This document shows, in pieces, positions 1 to 10,704 of a stretch of DNA of 64,000 bases; positions within the stretch are counted from its first letter, which is position 1; every line of letters starts with the position of its first letter. This DNA comes from Davidsoniella eucalypti (taxonomy: Eukaryota > Ascomycota > Sordariomycetes > Microascales > Ceratocystidaceae): assembly GCA_004009845.1 (NCBI GenBank), contig RMBW01000031.1, positions 186,001 through 250,000 of the forward strand, read 5' to 3'. The translations under genes were made by a program, and so were the position numbers. A model generated the notes under the pieces. The model was given only the letters and a program-made list of their open reading frames with translations, had not been told where the DNA came from and searched no databases.

Positions 1-2
1 GG

Positions 3-395
3 CGTCTGATATATCCGGCGCCAACACCTGGCGGCGGTGGTTTGGGGACACATTTAACACTAGATCTTGCAGGTCGGCTACGTTTTGGGCCAGACGTCGA
101 ATGGGTCGATTCTCCTGACGACTTGACTGTCAATAGCGCTAGACTACCCGAGGCTATTGTCGAGATTCAAAAGTATCTGCCGTCAGTAGACGCGACGTTA
201 CTAGAGCCAGACTACTCTGGACTCCGACCAAAATTAGCCCGGGCAGGCGCCGTAGGCGAAGGGAAAGGTTTCCAGGACTTCATTATTCGCAAGGAAGATG
301 GCTATACGGGCTGGGTGAATCTACTTGGCATTGAGAGCCCAGGCCTAACGAGTTCTTTGGCTATTGCAAAGGAAGTCGAGAAGCTATTGTATTGA
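3..395 (+). CDS. L-2-hydroxyglutarate dehydrogenase-like FAD oxidoreductase, 3' end
   Basis: Partial gene, cut by the window's left edge; the frame is open from position 3 to a TGA at 393-395. It encodes the last ~130 residues of a DAO-type FAD-dependent oxidoreductase. The read RLIYPAPTPGGGGLGTHLT followed by FGPDVEW is the typical C-terminal signature of L-2-hydroxyglutarate dehydrogenases (L2HGDH), mitochondrial flavoenzymes that oxidise L-2-hydroxyglutarate to 2-oxoglutarate. The end, GYTGWVNLLGIESPGLTSSLAIAKEV, fits the conserved final FAD-contacting loop and helix (N...GIESPGLT). The upstream FAD-binding GxGxxG part is outside the window, so completeness cannot be judged. The gene converges on the WD-repeat gene on the other strand. 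Another DAO-family oxidoreductase is possible but less likely. Confidence 0.85.
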   Translation, partial: RLIYPAPTPGGGGLGTHLTLDLAGRLRFGPDVEWVDSPDDLTVNSARLPEAIVEIQKYLPSVDATLLEPDYSGLRPKLARAGAVGEGKGFQDFIIRKEDGYTGWVNLLGIESPGLTSSLAIAKEVEKLLY

Positions 396-738
396 TATTG
401 GACTTATATTCCTTTAAGAAAAAAAAAAGTTATAAATATATTTCATATGTATGTATGTTCATCGTTATATGAACTTAATCAACTCCTGATAACTCCATGT
501 CTATAGGCCAATATCTAAAAAATGTTCTGCCACCTCAAGACCCTTAGTAAAACAGATTAAGAAACGTCGCAAACAGAACTGGGAAGGGTATACATTCAAA
601 GATGACAAAACAAATTCGTCGAGTTAGACATTATGGCGTACAACAAATCGCAAGTGATTTGGCGTATTAAAACGGAAAAAGTATGAAAAATGAGCGATGG
701 TTGTGTGTGAAGGCTTATCGTGTGGTTAAGATAAGAAA
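396..738. other. intergenic, between convergent genes
   Basis: AT-rich 3' flanks shared by two convergent genes; an A-run at about 419-428 lies just after the first stop. No further gene seen. Confidence 0.6.
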
Positions 739-3110
739 TTAGCGCAGCTCAATGCTAGACTTAGTCTTCCAGTACGGGGTGCTCATGTGAAGCTCATAGA
801 GGCCATTTTCAGAGCCGACAAATCTAAAAGATGATGTTAGTATTGTGTCTGAATAAAGTAAATAGTTGATATCTTAGGAACTTACAGGACGTCTCCATTA
901 GGGCCCCAAACAAGACCAGAAGTGTTGTCGTTTGGTGAGTGCGAATAAGATACTGCGCGACTAGGGACTCTCACGTTGGGGATGTTGGGGTAGACGAGAG
1001 TGGACGGAAGAATAGTAGCAGCGTCACTATCACTACCGTCTCCTTCGCCACTATTAGCATCTGTGAGATTGTGGCGATCAAGGTTACGGCGTGACGAGCG
1101 AGCCTCAGCAGCTAGCACAGCACTGTTGGCAAATAATGGCTCGAGAGTTTCGAAATGGCCAAAGATGTCGCTGTACGGGCTATCCGATGATTCCGATGCG
1201 TCACGTAGCAATGAAGGCCAGGCAACGGCAAATGGACGGGTAGTTCCCCGATCGTAGCCTGTGGTACTAGTCTCTGTACCGGCGTTATTCTCATGCAGTA
1301 GAGCTGCGGGAGGCAAGCTGCGGTGGTGTTGCGCTATGGAGTTCCGTAGACTATGACCAATAAGAACAGACTCGAACAAGGGACGGCTGCTAACGGGGAT
1401 GGTATTAGGGACCGCTCTAGGGCTCATGTTGATATCTGAGCTAACAGGTGGGATAGATCGCGAGTTAACATCTCTAACCTGGTGATTCTCTCTTCTGTTA
1501 GAACCTTGGTAGAACGCACGCTCAAGAATCTGAGCATGTTGTATTCTAGAAAGGGTAGATAGGCAGATGCCCGACTTGTCTGACATGTGGATTTGGTCAA
1601 ACTGCGAACGGTCACTCAGCTCGACTATTTGTCGCTTGTGATAGTTGCTGCTCACATCAGCGATACCGACACGCCCTCTATCCTCAGTCCAGGCAAGTAA
1701 TCCGAGTTTTCCAGGGCAGAATGCCATGTCACGAATAGCTCCATATGAGTTACCAGCACGTGAAGAGTTGAAAGTTTTGATCAGTGCCCCATCTCCAGAG
1801 CTGCGTAGTTTATCAACATTGAAGATAGAGATGACGCCGTGCTGAGTTCCAACGGCTAAGAATTGGCCGGTGGGTGAAAAAGAAAGAGCGAAACTTCCCC
1901 GATGTTCGGTTTTGTCATCGTCGTACTGGCCCTTGAGACGAATCTTGGGTAGTTTTTGCCAATCATATTTATGCTTGATGCTGTCTCCTAGTGTCCAGAG
2001 AGGATTTTCCATGCGGCAATGGATATATAGGAATGGGTCATCGAGAACAGCTACAAGATACTCTCCATTTGGCGAGATCAGCGCACGATTGACGAAGTCG
2101 GGGTATGAAATGGAGTAAAGAGGCTGGTTGTCTCTGCTCTCAAAGCTCTCTAGTCCAACCAGTGTCACGGTTTGGTCGTTGTTGGCAAGGACAGCAATCG
2201 GCTCATTGTACGCTCCAGGATGCTGTTGGACACCGAGGTTGTTTTGGCTTCGCTGCTCAACGGGGAACCACATAGTGACGCAATTGACACGCTCACGGGC
2301 GAACTTAACGCTCTTGGGAATTTGCTGCACGTCGGGATCAGTGGAGGCACCATCAGCTGAGGCCATATCAACATCGGTATCCTTAGTTGAGGTGGGCGGT
2401 ACAAGTTGGATGGCGGAGAATTCGCCATGTTCGCCACCGCAGCAAACCCAGCCTTCGCCAGCCGTCAAGCATCTTGGCATAAAGGAAAGCCGCTTGACGG
2501 CAAATCGTTCGCGTGTATCGATGTTGAGAATGTGGATTTGTTTATTGAGGCCACCGGGGAAACAAATGACGTTGTCGGTCAGCCGACCCATCAAGGCACG
2601 CAACTGCCAGTGTCTATTTTTGTGGGGGAACATGTTAATTGGGGCGCATTGCAGGGTATAATAATTAAGATCAACATAACATACTGCGAGTGGATGCTGA
2701 TATTGTAGCGCTTGCGCTGAGATGACAAAACAATTCGGTCAGTAGGATAGTAACTGTGCACACAATGTTAGTCATGGATCAAATGGTCCAAAGCTCTCGG
2801 CTTCAAGCAGAGAGCTTCAAGTAGCTAGCTCCCCAATAAAGTTTCCATTCAAATCCAAAACAACGATGAAGCACGCAATTACGCAGCCGTGCAGCTGCGC
2901 CGTTGCGGCCTGACGCAGGGAATTTCACAGTAATTGGAGATGACATATCGTCTCCAACAGTCCTTGCTTGGCAGCAGGTCGCGGGATAGGAGCGAGGTGA
3001 AATTGCATATATTTGCATTGTATATCGGTGATAGGAAAAATATCAACAAGTTGGCAGAGGGGGTTGAGAGAGACGACTCACGCATTGTCTTCGCAGTCAA
3101 TAACGGCCAT
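739..3110 (-). CDS. WD-repeat-like protein of the fungal DUF2415 type
   Basis: Four exons proposed: 3110-3082, 2753-2685, 2613-886 and 823-739, giving 636 aa. The first exon (MAVIDCEDNA) ends at a GTGAGT donor; exon 2 reads YYPTDRIVLSSQRKRYNISIHS; exon 3 enters at HWQLRALMG; the last exon reads FVGSENGLYELHM...IELR. All phases match, and every donor is GTGAGT, GTATGT or GTAAGT. The long open frame also offers an ATG at 2633, but that start would translate intron sequence. The middle has beta-propeller-like segments (LSFSPTGQFLAVGTQHGVI at about 280-300). Residues about 327-355 (FCPGKLGLLAWTEDRGRVGI) look like the short DUF2415 motif of fungal WD proteins. A Ser-rich insert follows at about 400-580. 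The function is not known to me. The first intron (328 nt) is long for this genome. Confidence 0.8.
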
Positions 3111-6100
3111 GATGGAAAATAGAGCCCGAATCTATGGAGATGTCAAAGGCTCTAGCTGGTGAAGGATTTATTGGTGTTGTTTATATGGAATGATAGAGTC
3201 GTATCAGCTAGCAGGAGCGTCGGCAGCAAAAGCAACAGGAAGAATAACAACAAAAAACAGGAGTTGGCTGAATTTGGGCTGCGAGACGAATTGTCGCAAG
3301 TCGAATATAAAGATTTAAAGGCGAGAAACGACAAAAACAAAGGCGTAGAGCTGATCGTAACAGTGATAGTAGGTAGAGGGCGAGGCAGCAAGAAAGAAAA
3401 TCCAACGGTTGAAGGTGAAGCTATTAATACAAAAAGATGAGCGAAAGTGGATCGGAAATCCAGGTGGGCGGATAGAGAATTGTAGATGGATCTTGCGATG
3501 CAATGCGATGCTTCACAAAGACGACGTTGGTAAAGTTAACGATGATGGTTGAATTGGCTACTAAGTCAATGATAGAAGAGGTAGGTTGAGAAGAATTAGG
3601 CAGGGAGAAAAACGGGAAAGAAGAATTGAACAGACGAAGACAAATTAAAGGAAAGGAGTTTGTAGGCGGGCAGGTAGTGGCGTCGTGGGTTGAGCAACTG
3701 CCCGTTATAAATGTCCAAGTACGAACCACAACAAAGTGCAAATAAAAAGAAGGCAAGAGCCCTTGTTCGGGCAAGCCCAGCTGCTCACAACGTTCAAGGT
3801 ACCGTTTGTATGGGAATGCGGCGTAAGCAGTACCTTGAGCACAGCCAAACGATCAATTGGAATCATTTTCCAGGATTCCTGCTTTAGGTCTCTCACTTAG
3901 TTCATTAGTTTGATTGGGATGCCAATTCAAATCCGGCCACGCACAGGATAGGGACCGACCGACACTAAGACGTTTGGGCTTGGTCACGAGGAATCTTTCC
4001 GGAGCCTAGAACCGCCTAGGTAGCCCACCTGGATCGGCTGTTGGGATGTTATGGTGTGCCAGGGTTATAAGGAGCCTTGTATCCGATATACTTGGGGATA
4101 TGCTGGGGAACAACTGGAGACACCGTAGAAACAGAACAGTGCCAGACAATTGCCACTTGCGACATTGACTTGCGACATCGACCGGCTCAAACATAGCATA
4201 CTTTTAGTCGTGATCTTGGAGATGATTATAGCACAGCCCAGTTGGGCCTCTTTCTCCCTCTTCTTGTGACGCAAACGCGTTCGTTAGTTGTCTAATTAGA
4301 ATGTATGTATGTAATTTACACAATGTATATACGTACAGATACAACTATTTATGTATACATACATATGTACATATGTGTATTAACGCCACCAACAACTTGG
4401 ACTGACGAACCAACCTGCAGCAGAGCAAGCGAACCCAAACATAGAATTTACCTACAGAAAGTCACGCCACGTTGTATGTACAGTTCTTAGTTCCAAACGC
4501 GCACCACATTCTGCCTAGTCTCGAGTCCTCTATCACCGTCCAGTCAATCAGCTACAAACAGGTCATGTGAGTTGCCATACATGAAGTATACAGTTCTCAA
4601 CACACAACATGACTTGTAAGAGAAATCCCACGATCTCAACTACAGCCGGCTATGATTGGATTTGCATTTACGAATACCCACCCAACAAGTCGGTCAGTTT
4701 GCTCTCCCTAGCCCGCACATCCCACAATACAGTCAGAGCTTCCTGTGGCGTTTGCGCTTTTGCATACCGCTGAGCGTCTCGTCTGTTTCCCTGTTGCCAT
4801 GCTTCCTTACTTCCCTATTGCCTGCGTGCAGCTTAGTCTAAACATCTACATACCACGTAACGGCACACTTAAGACGCTACAGTAGCAGCGGCAATGATAA
4901 ATGCGGCAGCAAATATGTAATAGTAGCAGTGACAACCCAAGTAAAGACAGCAATCAATGAGTGAGTAGTACGATTTTAGTCGTCTGTTTTTTATTCCCAC
5001 TGGTTTGAGCTTAAGTGGTCGGCTATTCGACCACCCCATCCCGCTTAATAGAAGCCGTTAGTGTTTGTCGTGACCCCTGGCTCCTTGGGGGTCCGGTCCT
5101 AGCCATCCATTTCTTTCGACGCCTACCTCTTGATTCACCGGAGCCTCATTGTCATATCATAGTTGTAGACAATATTCTAACGATAGAATAGCTATACAAC
5201 CAAGTGCTAAGCTATTAGAAGCCTAAAAAGGAAGGCCAGCTAGCCATCGACAGGAACCTAATCAGGGCCTCGTTCCTTGTTGTTACTACTCTATGCACAG
5301 CTATAATGTTATTTAACAAAAATAATAATGATAATAGTAAATGCGTGTCTGCGTTGTCGCCCACGTCTTGACTGGACCTTCGACTTGAGATCGGCCATGT
5401 TGTAACCCTACAGTTTATTTTTGATGTCCGCGTGACCAGTCATGCATGAGAAATCGCCTGTAGGAACTCATCCTAGCCAGCTTATTCAAAGCTGAAGAAA
5501 ACAACTAAGTACTGAAAAAATAAGAAATAAATAAAAACCTGTGTCCGCCCAGAGATTTCATCGAAATGCTCCTAGCCTGTTCCTTGACCACCACTATGCC
5601 TAGGGGAAAACTTTCTTCTAGGTACTTGCGTAGCTGCTGCGCCTAGCTGTATAAGCGTGAAGTTGAAGTTTAGCTAGAGAATAAGAAAAAACTAGAAATC
5701 TTGAGATAAGTTTAGCCGTTTAGCCGATGGAGCCGTGGCCGCCGCAGTGATTTTTGGAAACGCAGCTTGAGTTTGATACTTGATGTTTTTGTGGGTCGAA
5801 AGTAATAAGATTTCATTGGCCAACTCAGCTAGTCCTCTTATTATGCCTAGGGTTACTCAGAATGTGATTAAGCTGCGCTTATTGTGTTGTAAGGTTAAGA
5901 CCAACTCCCCCGCGCTCATCAATAATAACAAATTCAGATTCAAAAACTGATAGGATTGTTGATGTAGATTTATTTATTTAACCTTTTACGTCTTTATATG
6001 GATCACGTAGATCCGTGGATCGTTAAACGTCGAGAAACCCTAGTGGTCCTCGAAAATCCCCCCATAATGGAAGTCTGAACTAAAAAAAGCAAAAAGGACT

Positions 6101-7485
6101 GTTTTGAAGAAAGGCAGTTAGCTAATCTTGACTGTTACCAGTAACAAAGTGGAAAGAGGGTCATTTTAAATATAATCTAAAATCTCAAGTTCCAATGACA
6201 ACTTTTCGGTAAGATACCAACCAGTATGTGCACAATGTTATGTTGAATCCAATTCCAGATGTGAAAAGAAAAACCCTTCCTAATTGGGACAATCCACATA
6301 AAGATGTAAAATGATAAACAAGATGGTTGCGTCCCCTGAAATAACTTACCGAATATACAAACTATGAAAGGATGCTTTTAGTAACTAGAGCTTGCTAGTT
6401 CTTGATACATATCAAGATATTGGACTTTAACATCCAACTTACCAGCTGCACGGTGATTAAGATTAAAAAGTCATCAATCGTGAGAAATGGGATGAAAATT
6501 TTTCAATGCTTCAGTGTCTGCAACTATACTTTCTGAATACAGACCCTACTTTATCTTTCATTTTTCTTTCTTTTCGTTCCGTCTTCATATATTCAACTAT
6601 CTGTATTTAGGGTCTTGGGCTTTGCTTTTCCTTTTTTTTGGTTCCTAACTGCACTGAAGACTGAGATATTGGAATATATTTCACTTTATTGAACCCATTT
6701 TCAGCTTCATAGCGGCAGCGGTTGGTATAGACGGGAGCAGTAACCCTTATATGTATCTTAATTTCGGTCTTTACAGCCCCATATATATGTAGTTACAGTT
6801 AGACAATAGTTAGATAAAGTGAATGAAAAGTTCGTAACACCTGAATACATGCAATGCATGATTTAATATTAAGCAAATATCAATTCTATGACCGCGAGGC
6901 GGCCATCTTGTCTTTTGACTATCACAGTCACGTGCCACGGATATATCCTTAACCCTAACTGGACGCTGATTTAACCGAGCACCGAGGATTACAAGCTTCT
7001 AGCTGTTGAAATAGCGATACGATATCCCCACTAAAACGTTGCTCTACTTCCAAATCAAGCCTTTTTTTTCCGTCAATGGTGGGAATTTCTACTTATTGAT
7101 TCCTTGAGTTTCTTTCTGTATGAGCGCAGAATTTTCTAGTAGCTACCAAGTTGCGAAGGAAGTAAAGCCGGGTCTATTCTGTGGATCTCACAATTCGACG
7201 TCAGCCAGTAAAAAGAAGCGCCGCATCGCCATAAAATTTGTCGGTCTCCAGTTTTTTTTCTTACTCTAGCGTCCGATTCCGACCTTTTTTTTCTCTTCAT
7301 CTTCTACCTCGTCATAACCATTTATCGTGACTTGTTCGTGATTTGTTTTTTCGAGTCTCGTTTTATTGGGAATTTCTTAAAGAGTTGCGCTTGTTTCTGG
7401 GACATAATCTGCAAAATTTGCCGGTTCCATCTTCTTCTTGATTGTGTTATTGTGTTTTTCTTTTCTTTATACCCCTCACACAAAA
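3111..7485. other. 4.4 kb intergenic region upstream of WD gene and SSC1
   Basis: No convincing coding sequence on either strand; the short open frames are low-complexity and lack splice partners. Visible structure: an inverted repeat CAAGGTAC...GTACCTTG near 3796-3835; alternating ACATACATATGTA tracts at about 4301-4380; a perfect 7-bp-arm hairpin GTGGTCG/CGACCAC at 5015-5034; and a telobox-like TTAACCCTAACT at 949-960 of the sixth kilobase (6949-6960). The last ~400 bases before SSC1 are pyrimidine-rich (CT and T tracts), as in strongly expressed fungal promoters. Confidence 0.5.
7129..7136. promoter_or_regulatory. candidate heat-shock element upstream of SSC1
   Basis: GAATTTTC matches two inverted Hsf1 units (GAAnnTTC) with correct 2-nt spacing, about 350 bases before the SSC1 start. 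Only two clean units are present, so it is a weak site. Hsp70 genes are classical Hsf1 targets, which is why it is listed. Confidence 0.3.
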
Positions 7486-9805
7486 ATGTTCGCTTCACGT
7501 TTGTCTAGAGCCGTAAGTCAAATCTCTGCTACAACTGAACATCCATATCTCCATATCTCCATCCAGGTGTCTCTTGAGATGTCTAGACCGAGCTATATCG
7601 AGGCTACCGCCATGCATGATGTCTTGAGGCCATACTGACAAATATCAATAGCTTCCCCGGGCTGCCCCCATGGCCCGCGTTGGCCGTGTGGTTCGCTCTC
7701 CCATATCCTCTCAGTTTGCCCGCTACGAGTCTACTGATGGCAAGGTCACTGGCACTGTCATCGGTATCGATCTGGGTATGTTAGCTCTTCAAATAGTCTG
7801 TCCCTTAGACGACTTCCAGTTACTAATGCTTCATATACAGGTACCACAAACTCCGCCGTTGCCATCATGGAGGGCAAGACCCCCAAGATTATTGAGAACT
7901 CCGAAGGTATGTATTCAATTTTCCGTATATTTTGGGTCTACCAGAAACCCTGGAGCCATTGCCAGCTTTCGTTAAATAATTGCCTAACAATCTCTCATCA
8001 CAGGTGCTCGTACCACACCCTCTGTCGTCGCTTTCTCCCAGGATGGCGAGCGTCTAGTTGGTGTTGCCGCCAAGCGTCAGGCCGTCGTCAACCCCGAGAA
8101 CACTCTGTTCGCTACCAAGCGCCTAATCGGTCGCAAGTTCACCGACAACGAGGTCCAGCGTGATCTGAAGGAGGTCCCCTACAAGATCGTCCAGCACACC
8201 AACGGTGACGCCTGGGTGTCTGCCCGCGACCAGAAGTACTCTCCTTCTCAGATTGGTGGTTTCGTCCTGAACAAGATGAAGGAGACCGCCGAGGCTTACC
8301 TGTCAAAGCCTGTCAAGAACGCCGTCGTTACCGTTCCCGCCTACTTCAACGACTCCCAGCGTCAGGCTACCAAGGATGCTGGTCAGATTTCCGGCTTGAA
8401 CGTCCTGCGTGTCGTTAACGAGCCTACCGCTGCCGCCCTGGCTTACGGTCTGGATAAGGAGGCTGACCGCGTCGTCGCTGTCTACGATCTTGGCGGTGGT
8501 ACCTTCGATATCTCCGTTCTGGAGATCCAGTCCGGTGTGTTCGAGGTCAAGTCCACCAACGGTGACACCCACCTGGGTGGTGAGGATTTCGATATCACCC
8601 TGGTTCGCCACCTGGTCCAGCAGTTCAAGAAGGAGTCCAACATTGATCTGTCCAACGACCGCATGGCTATCCAGCGTATCCGCGAGGCTGCCGAGAAGGC
8701 CAAGATTGAGCTGTCTTCTTCCCTGCAGACCGATATCAACCTGCCTTTCATCACTGCTGATGCTTCTGGCCCCAAGCATATCAACCTGAAGATGACCCGT
8801 GCTCAGCTTGAGAAGCTGGTTGACCCCCTCATCCAGCGCACCATCGAACCCGTTCGCAAGGCTCTGAAGGATGCTGGTCTTCAGTCCAAGGACATCCAGG
8901 AGGTTATCCTAGTCGGTGGTATGACTCGCATGCCCAAGGTTGCCGAGTCCGTCAAGTCCATCTTCGGCCGTGACCCCGCCAAGTCTGTAAACCCTGATGA
9001 GGCTGTTGCCATCGGTGCCGCTATTCAGGGTGCCGTCCTGTCCGGTGAGGTCAAGGATCTGCTGCTGCTGGATGTCACTCCCCTGTCTCTGGGTATTGAG
9101 ACCCTGGGTGGTGTCTTCACTCGTCTGATCAACCGCAACACCACTATCCCTACCAAGAAGTCCCAGGTCTTCTCCACTGCCGCCGACTTCCAGACTGCTG
9201 TCGAGATCAAGGTCTTCCAGGGTGAGCGTGAGCTAGTCAAGGACAACAAGCTGCTGGGCAACTTCCAGCTGGTTGGTATCCCCCCCGCCCACCGTGGTGT
9301 CCCCCAGATCGAGGTCACCTTCGACATCGACGCCGATTCCATTGTCCACGTCCACGCCAAGGATAAGTCTACCAACACTGATCAGTCGATCACCATTGCC
9401 TCCGGCTCTGGTCTGTCCGACTCCGAGATCGAGCGCATGGTTGAGGACTCCGAGAAGTACGCTGAGCAGGACAAGGAGCGCAAGTCTTCCATCGAGGCTG
9501 CCAACCGTGCTGACGGTATGCTCAACGACACCGAGAAGGCTCTGAACGACCATGCCGATAAGCTGGACAAGACCGAGGCTGATGGCATCCGCGAGAAGAT
9601 TGCTTCTCTGCGTGAGTTCATCTCCAAGAGCCAGGCTGGCGAGGGCACTGCTACTGCTGAGGAGATCAAGGAGAAGACTGATGCTCTGCAGGTCGCCTCC
9701 CTGAACCTGTTCGATAAGATGCACAAGGCCCGCACCTCCAGCGAGCAGCAGCAGACTCCTCCTTCCGAGGGCCAGAACAGCGGTGAGGGTGAGAAGAAGC
9801 CTTAA
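7486..9805 (+). CDS. SSC1: mitochondrial Hsp70 chaperone
   Basis: Four exons: 7486-7512, 7652-7775, 7841-7906 and 8004-9805, giving 672 aa (about 650-680 is usual for mitochondrial Hsp70). The introns start GTAAGT or GTATGT and end CAG or TAG. An Arg-rich N-terminal presequence (MFASRLSRA, LPRAAPMARVGRVVRS) precedes the ATPase signatures GIDLGTTNS, VYDLGGGTFDISVL and VILVGGMTRMPKV, the linker-proximal DVTPLSLGIETLGG, the peptide-binding domain, and a helical lid ending in a Glu/Gln-rich tail without the cytosolic EEVD motif. That combination identifies the matrix Hsp70 (DnaK-like) that powers TIM23 import with Pam16/18, Tim44 and Mge1 and folds matrix proteins. The coding sequence is far richer in C/G-ending codons than its neighbours, indicating high expression. 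Exons 1-3 are very short, as in many fungal SSC1 genes. Confidence 0.96.
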
Positions 9806-10491
9806 GGAGCTAATAAAATGATACATTGGCTTTCCTTATCTTCTTTATCCCATCGTCATATTAACTTCTTTGTATTCTTTTTCCCCCTTCTCCCTGTACA
9901 ACATTTCCTCTCTCCCCTCTGTACAACATTCCCAACAAAGCAATGTTTATTTTTTTCTGTTTCTGTTCACTTTGTTTTATTTATTTTATTTTTTTCATAT
10001 CACCGGCGCGTGCTTGGATTTTTATAGGTTCTATGTGGATACAGGTTGATTTTCTAGCATGTCTACGACAAACGGGCTGCATCAGAATTTTGGGGAAAGC
10101 TAAGCCCAAATCTCTTTTTTCTTTTTAGGACCAACTACTTAGAAAAACAAGAGATTTGGTGATAGCCAAGTACCATCGGCCTGCAATATATCTATCTACA
10201 GGCTAAAAGATGCACATTAAAAAAGTGTGGCATCATGTCTTTTTTTATAGCATTCCAACAAGAGATTTAGCGTAGAATAATTATAGTAAAAAAATCAATA
10301 CTATTTTCTTGTACTCATCCTGACACATCCTTTTTGTATGATACAGTGTCTACTAATATTTTTATGTGTCACTGAAGGTGATGCTAACGCCTTCTGTCCG
10401 AGTATAATGAAGATTGTCCATGCTATCCAGTTGACCGATGTCGTCCCTCTAGTTCATTATATTTTGCCAAATGCACATTCAAAAACAAACC
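9806..10491. other. intergenic, 3' flank of SSC1
   Basis: T-rich 3' untranslated sequence of SSC1, then AT-rich spacer. No gene seen. It ends at the target-site duplication of a short retroposed insertion. Confidence 0.5.
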
Positions 10492-10503
10492 TGGCTTGAG
10501 CTT

Positions 10504-10564
10504 TTTTTTTTTTTTTTTTTTTTTTAATTCATTTATCTTATGGAGCTATAGAGCTATGAAGATT
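10504..10564 (-). mobile_element. very short retroposed insertion with A tail and 12-bp target duplication
   Basis: A 61-bp insertion: about 22 T, then AATTCATTTATCTTATGGAG and CTATAGAGCTATGAAGATT. It is bounded by a perfect 12-bp duplication TGGCTTGAGCTT (10492-10503 and 10565-10576). Read on the minus strand it is a short 3' end followed by poly(A), as left by a 5'-truncated LINE-mobilised RNA. The same core recurs at 31835-31861, 51793-51840 and, degraded, near 63511. The source element is not identified. Confidence 0.7.
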
Positions 10565-10704
10565 TGGCTTGAGCTTAGAATTATATATACATTTCAATGT
10601 CGTGAAATATTTACTCATTTTAGTGAATTCCGTGTGTTCCGTATTTTGTTTCCCTAGTATGAACTAAAGCAAAGTGAATTTTTTTATATTTTATAGATTT
10701 TGCT

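Noticed and set aside
2165..2661. Several plus- and minus-strand frames inside the DUF2415 gene
   Set aside because: Shadow frames of a well-supported exon; no domain or splice support.
3152..3774. Open frames on both strands at 3152-3774
   Set aside because: Low-complexity Ser/Leu/Phe or Lys/Asn-rich translations of biased DNA with no splice context.
5068..5095. GACCCCTGGCTCCTTGGGGGTC as a possible structured RNA
   Set aside because: A short hairpin with no recognisable snRNA, snoRNA or tRNA boxes around it.
8303..9826. Long minus-strand frames opposite SSC1 (8303-8779, 9025-9378, 9233-9826)
   Set aside because: Antisense frames over highly codon-biased Hsp70 genes are a well-known artefact; their Leu/Val/Ser/Gly-rich content mirrors the codon bias.
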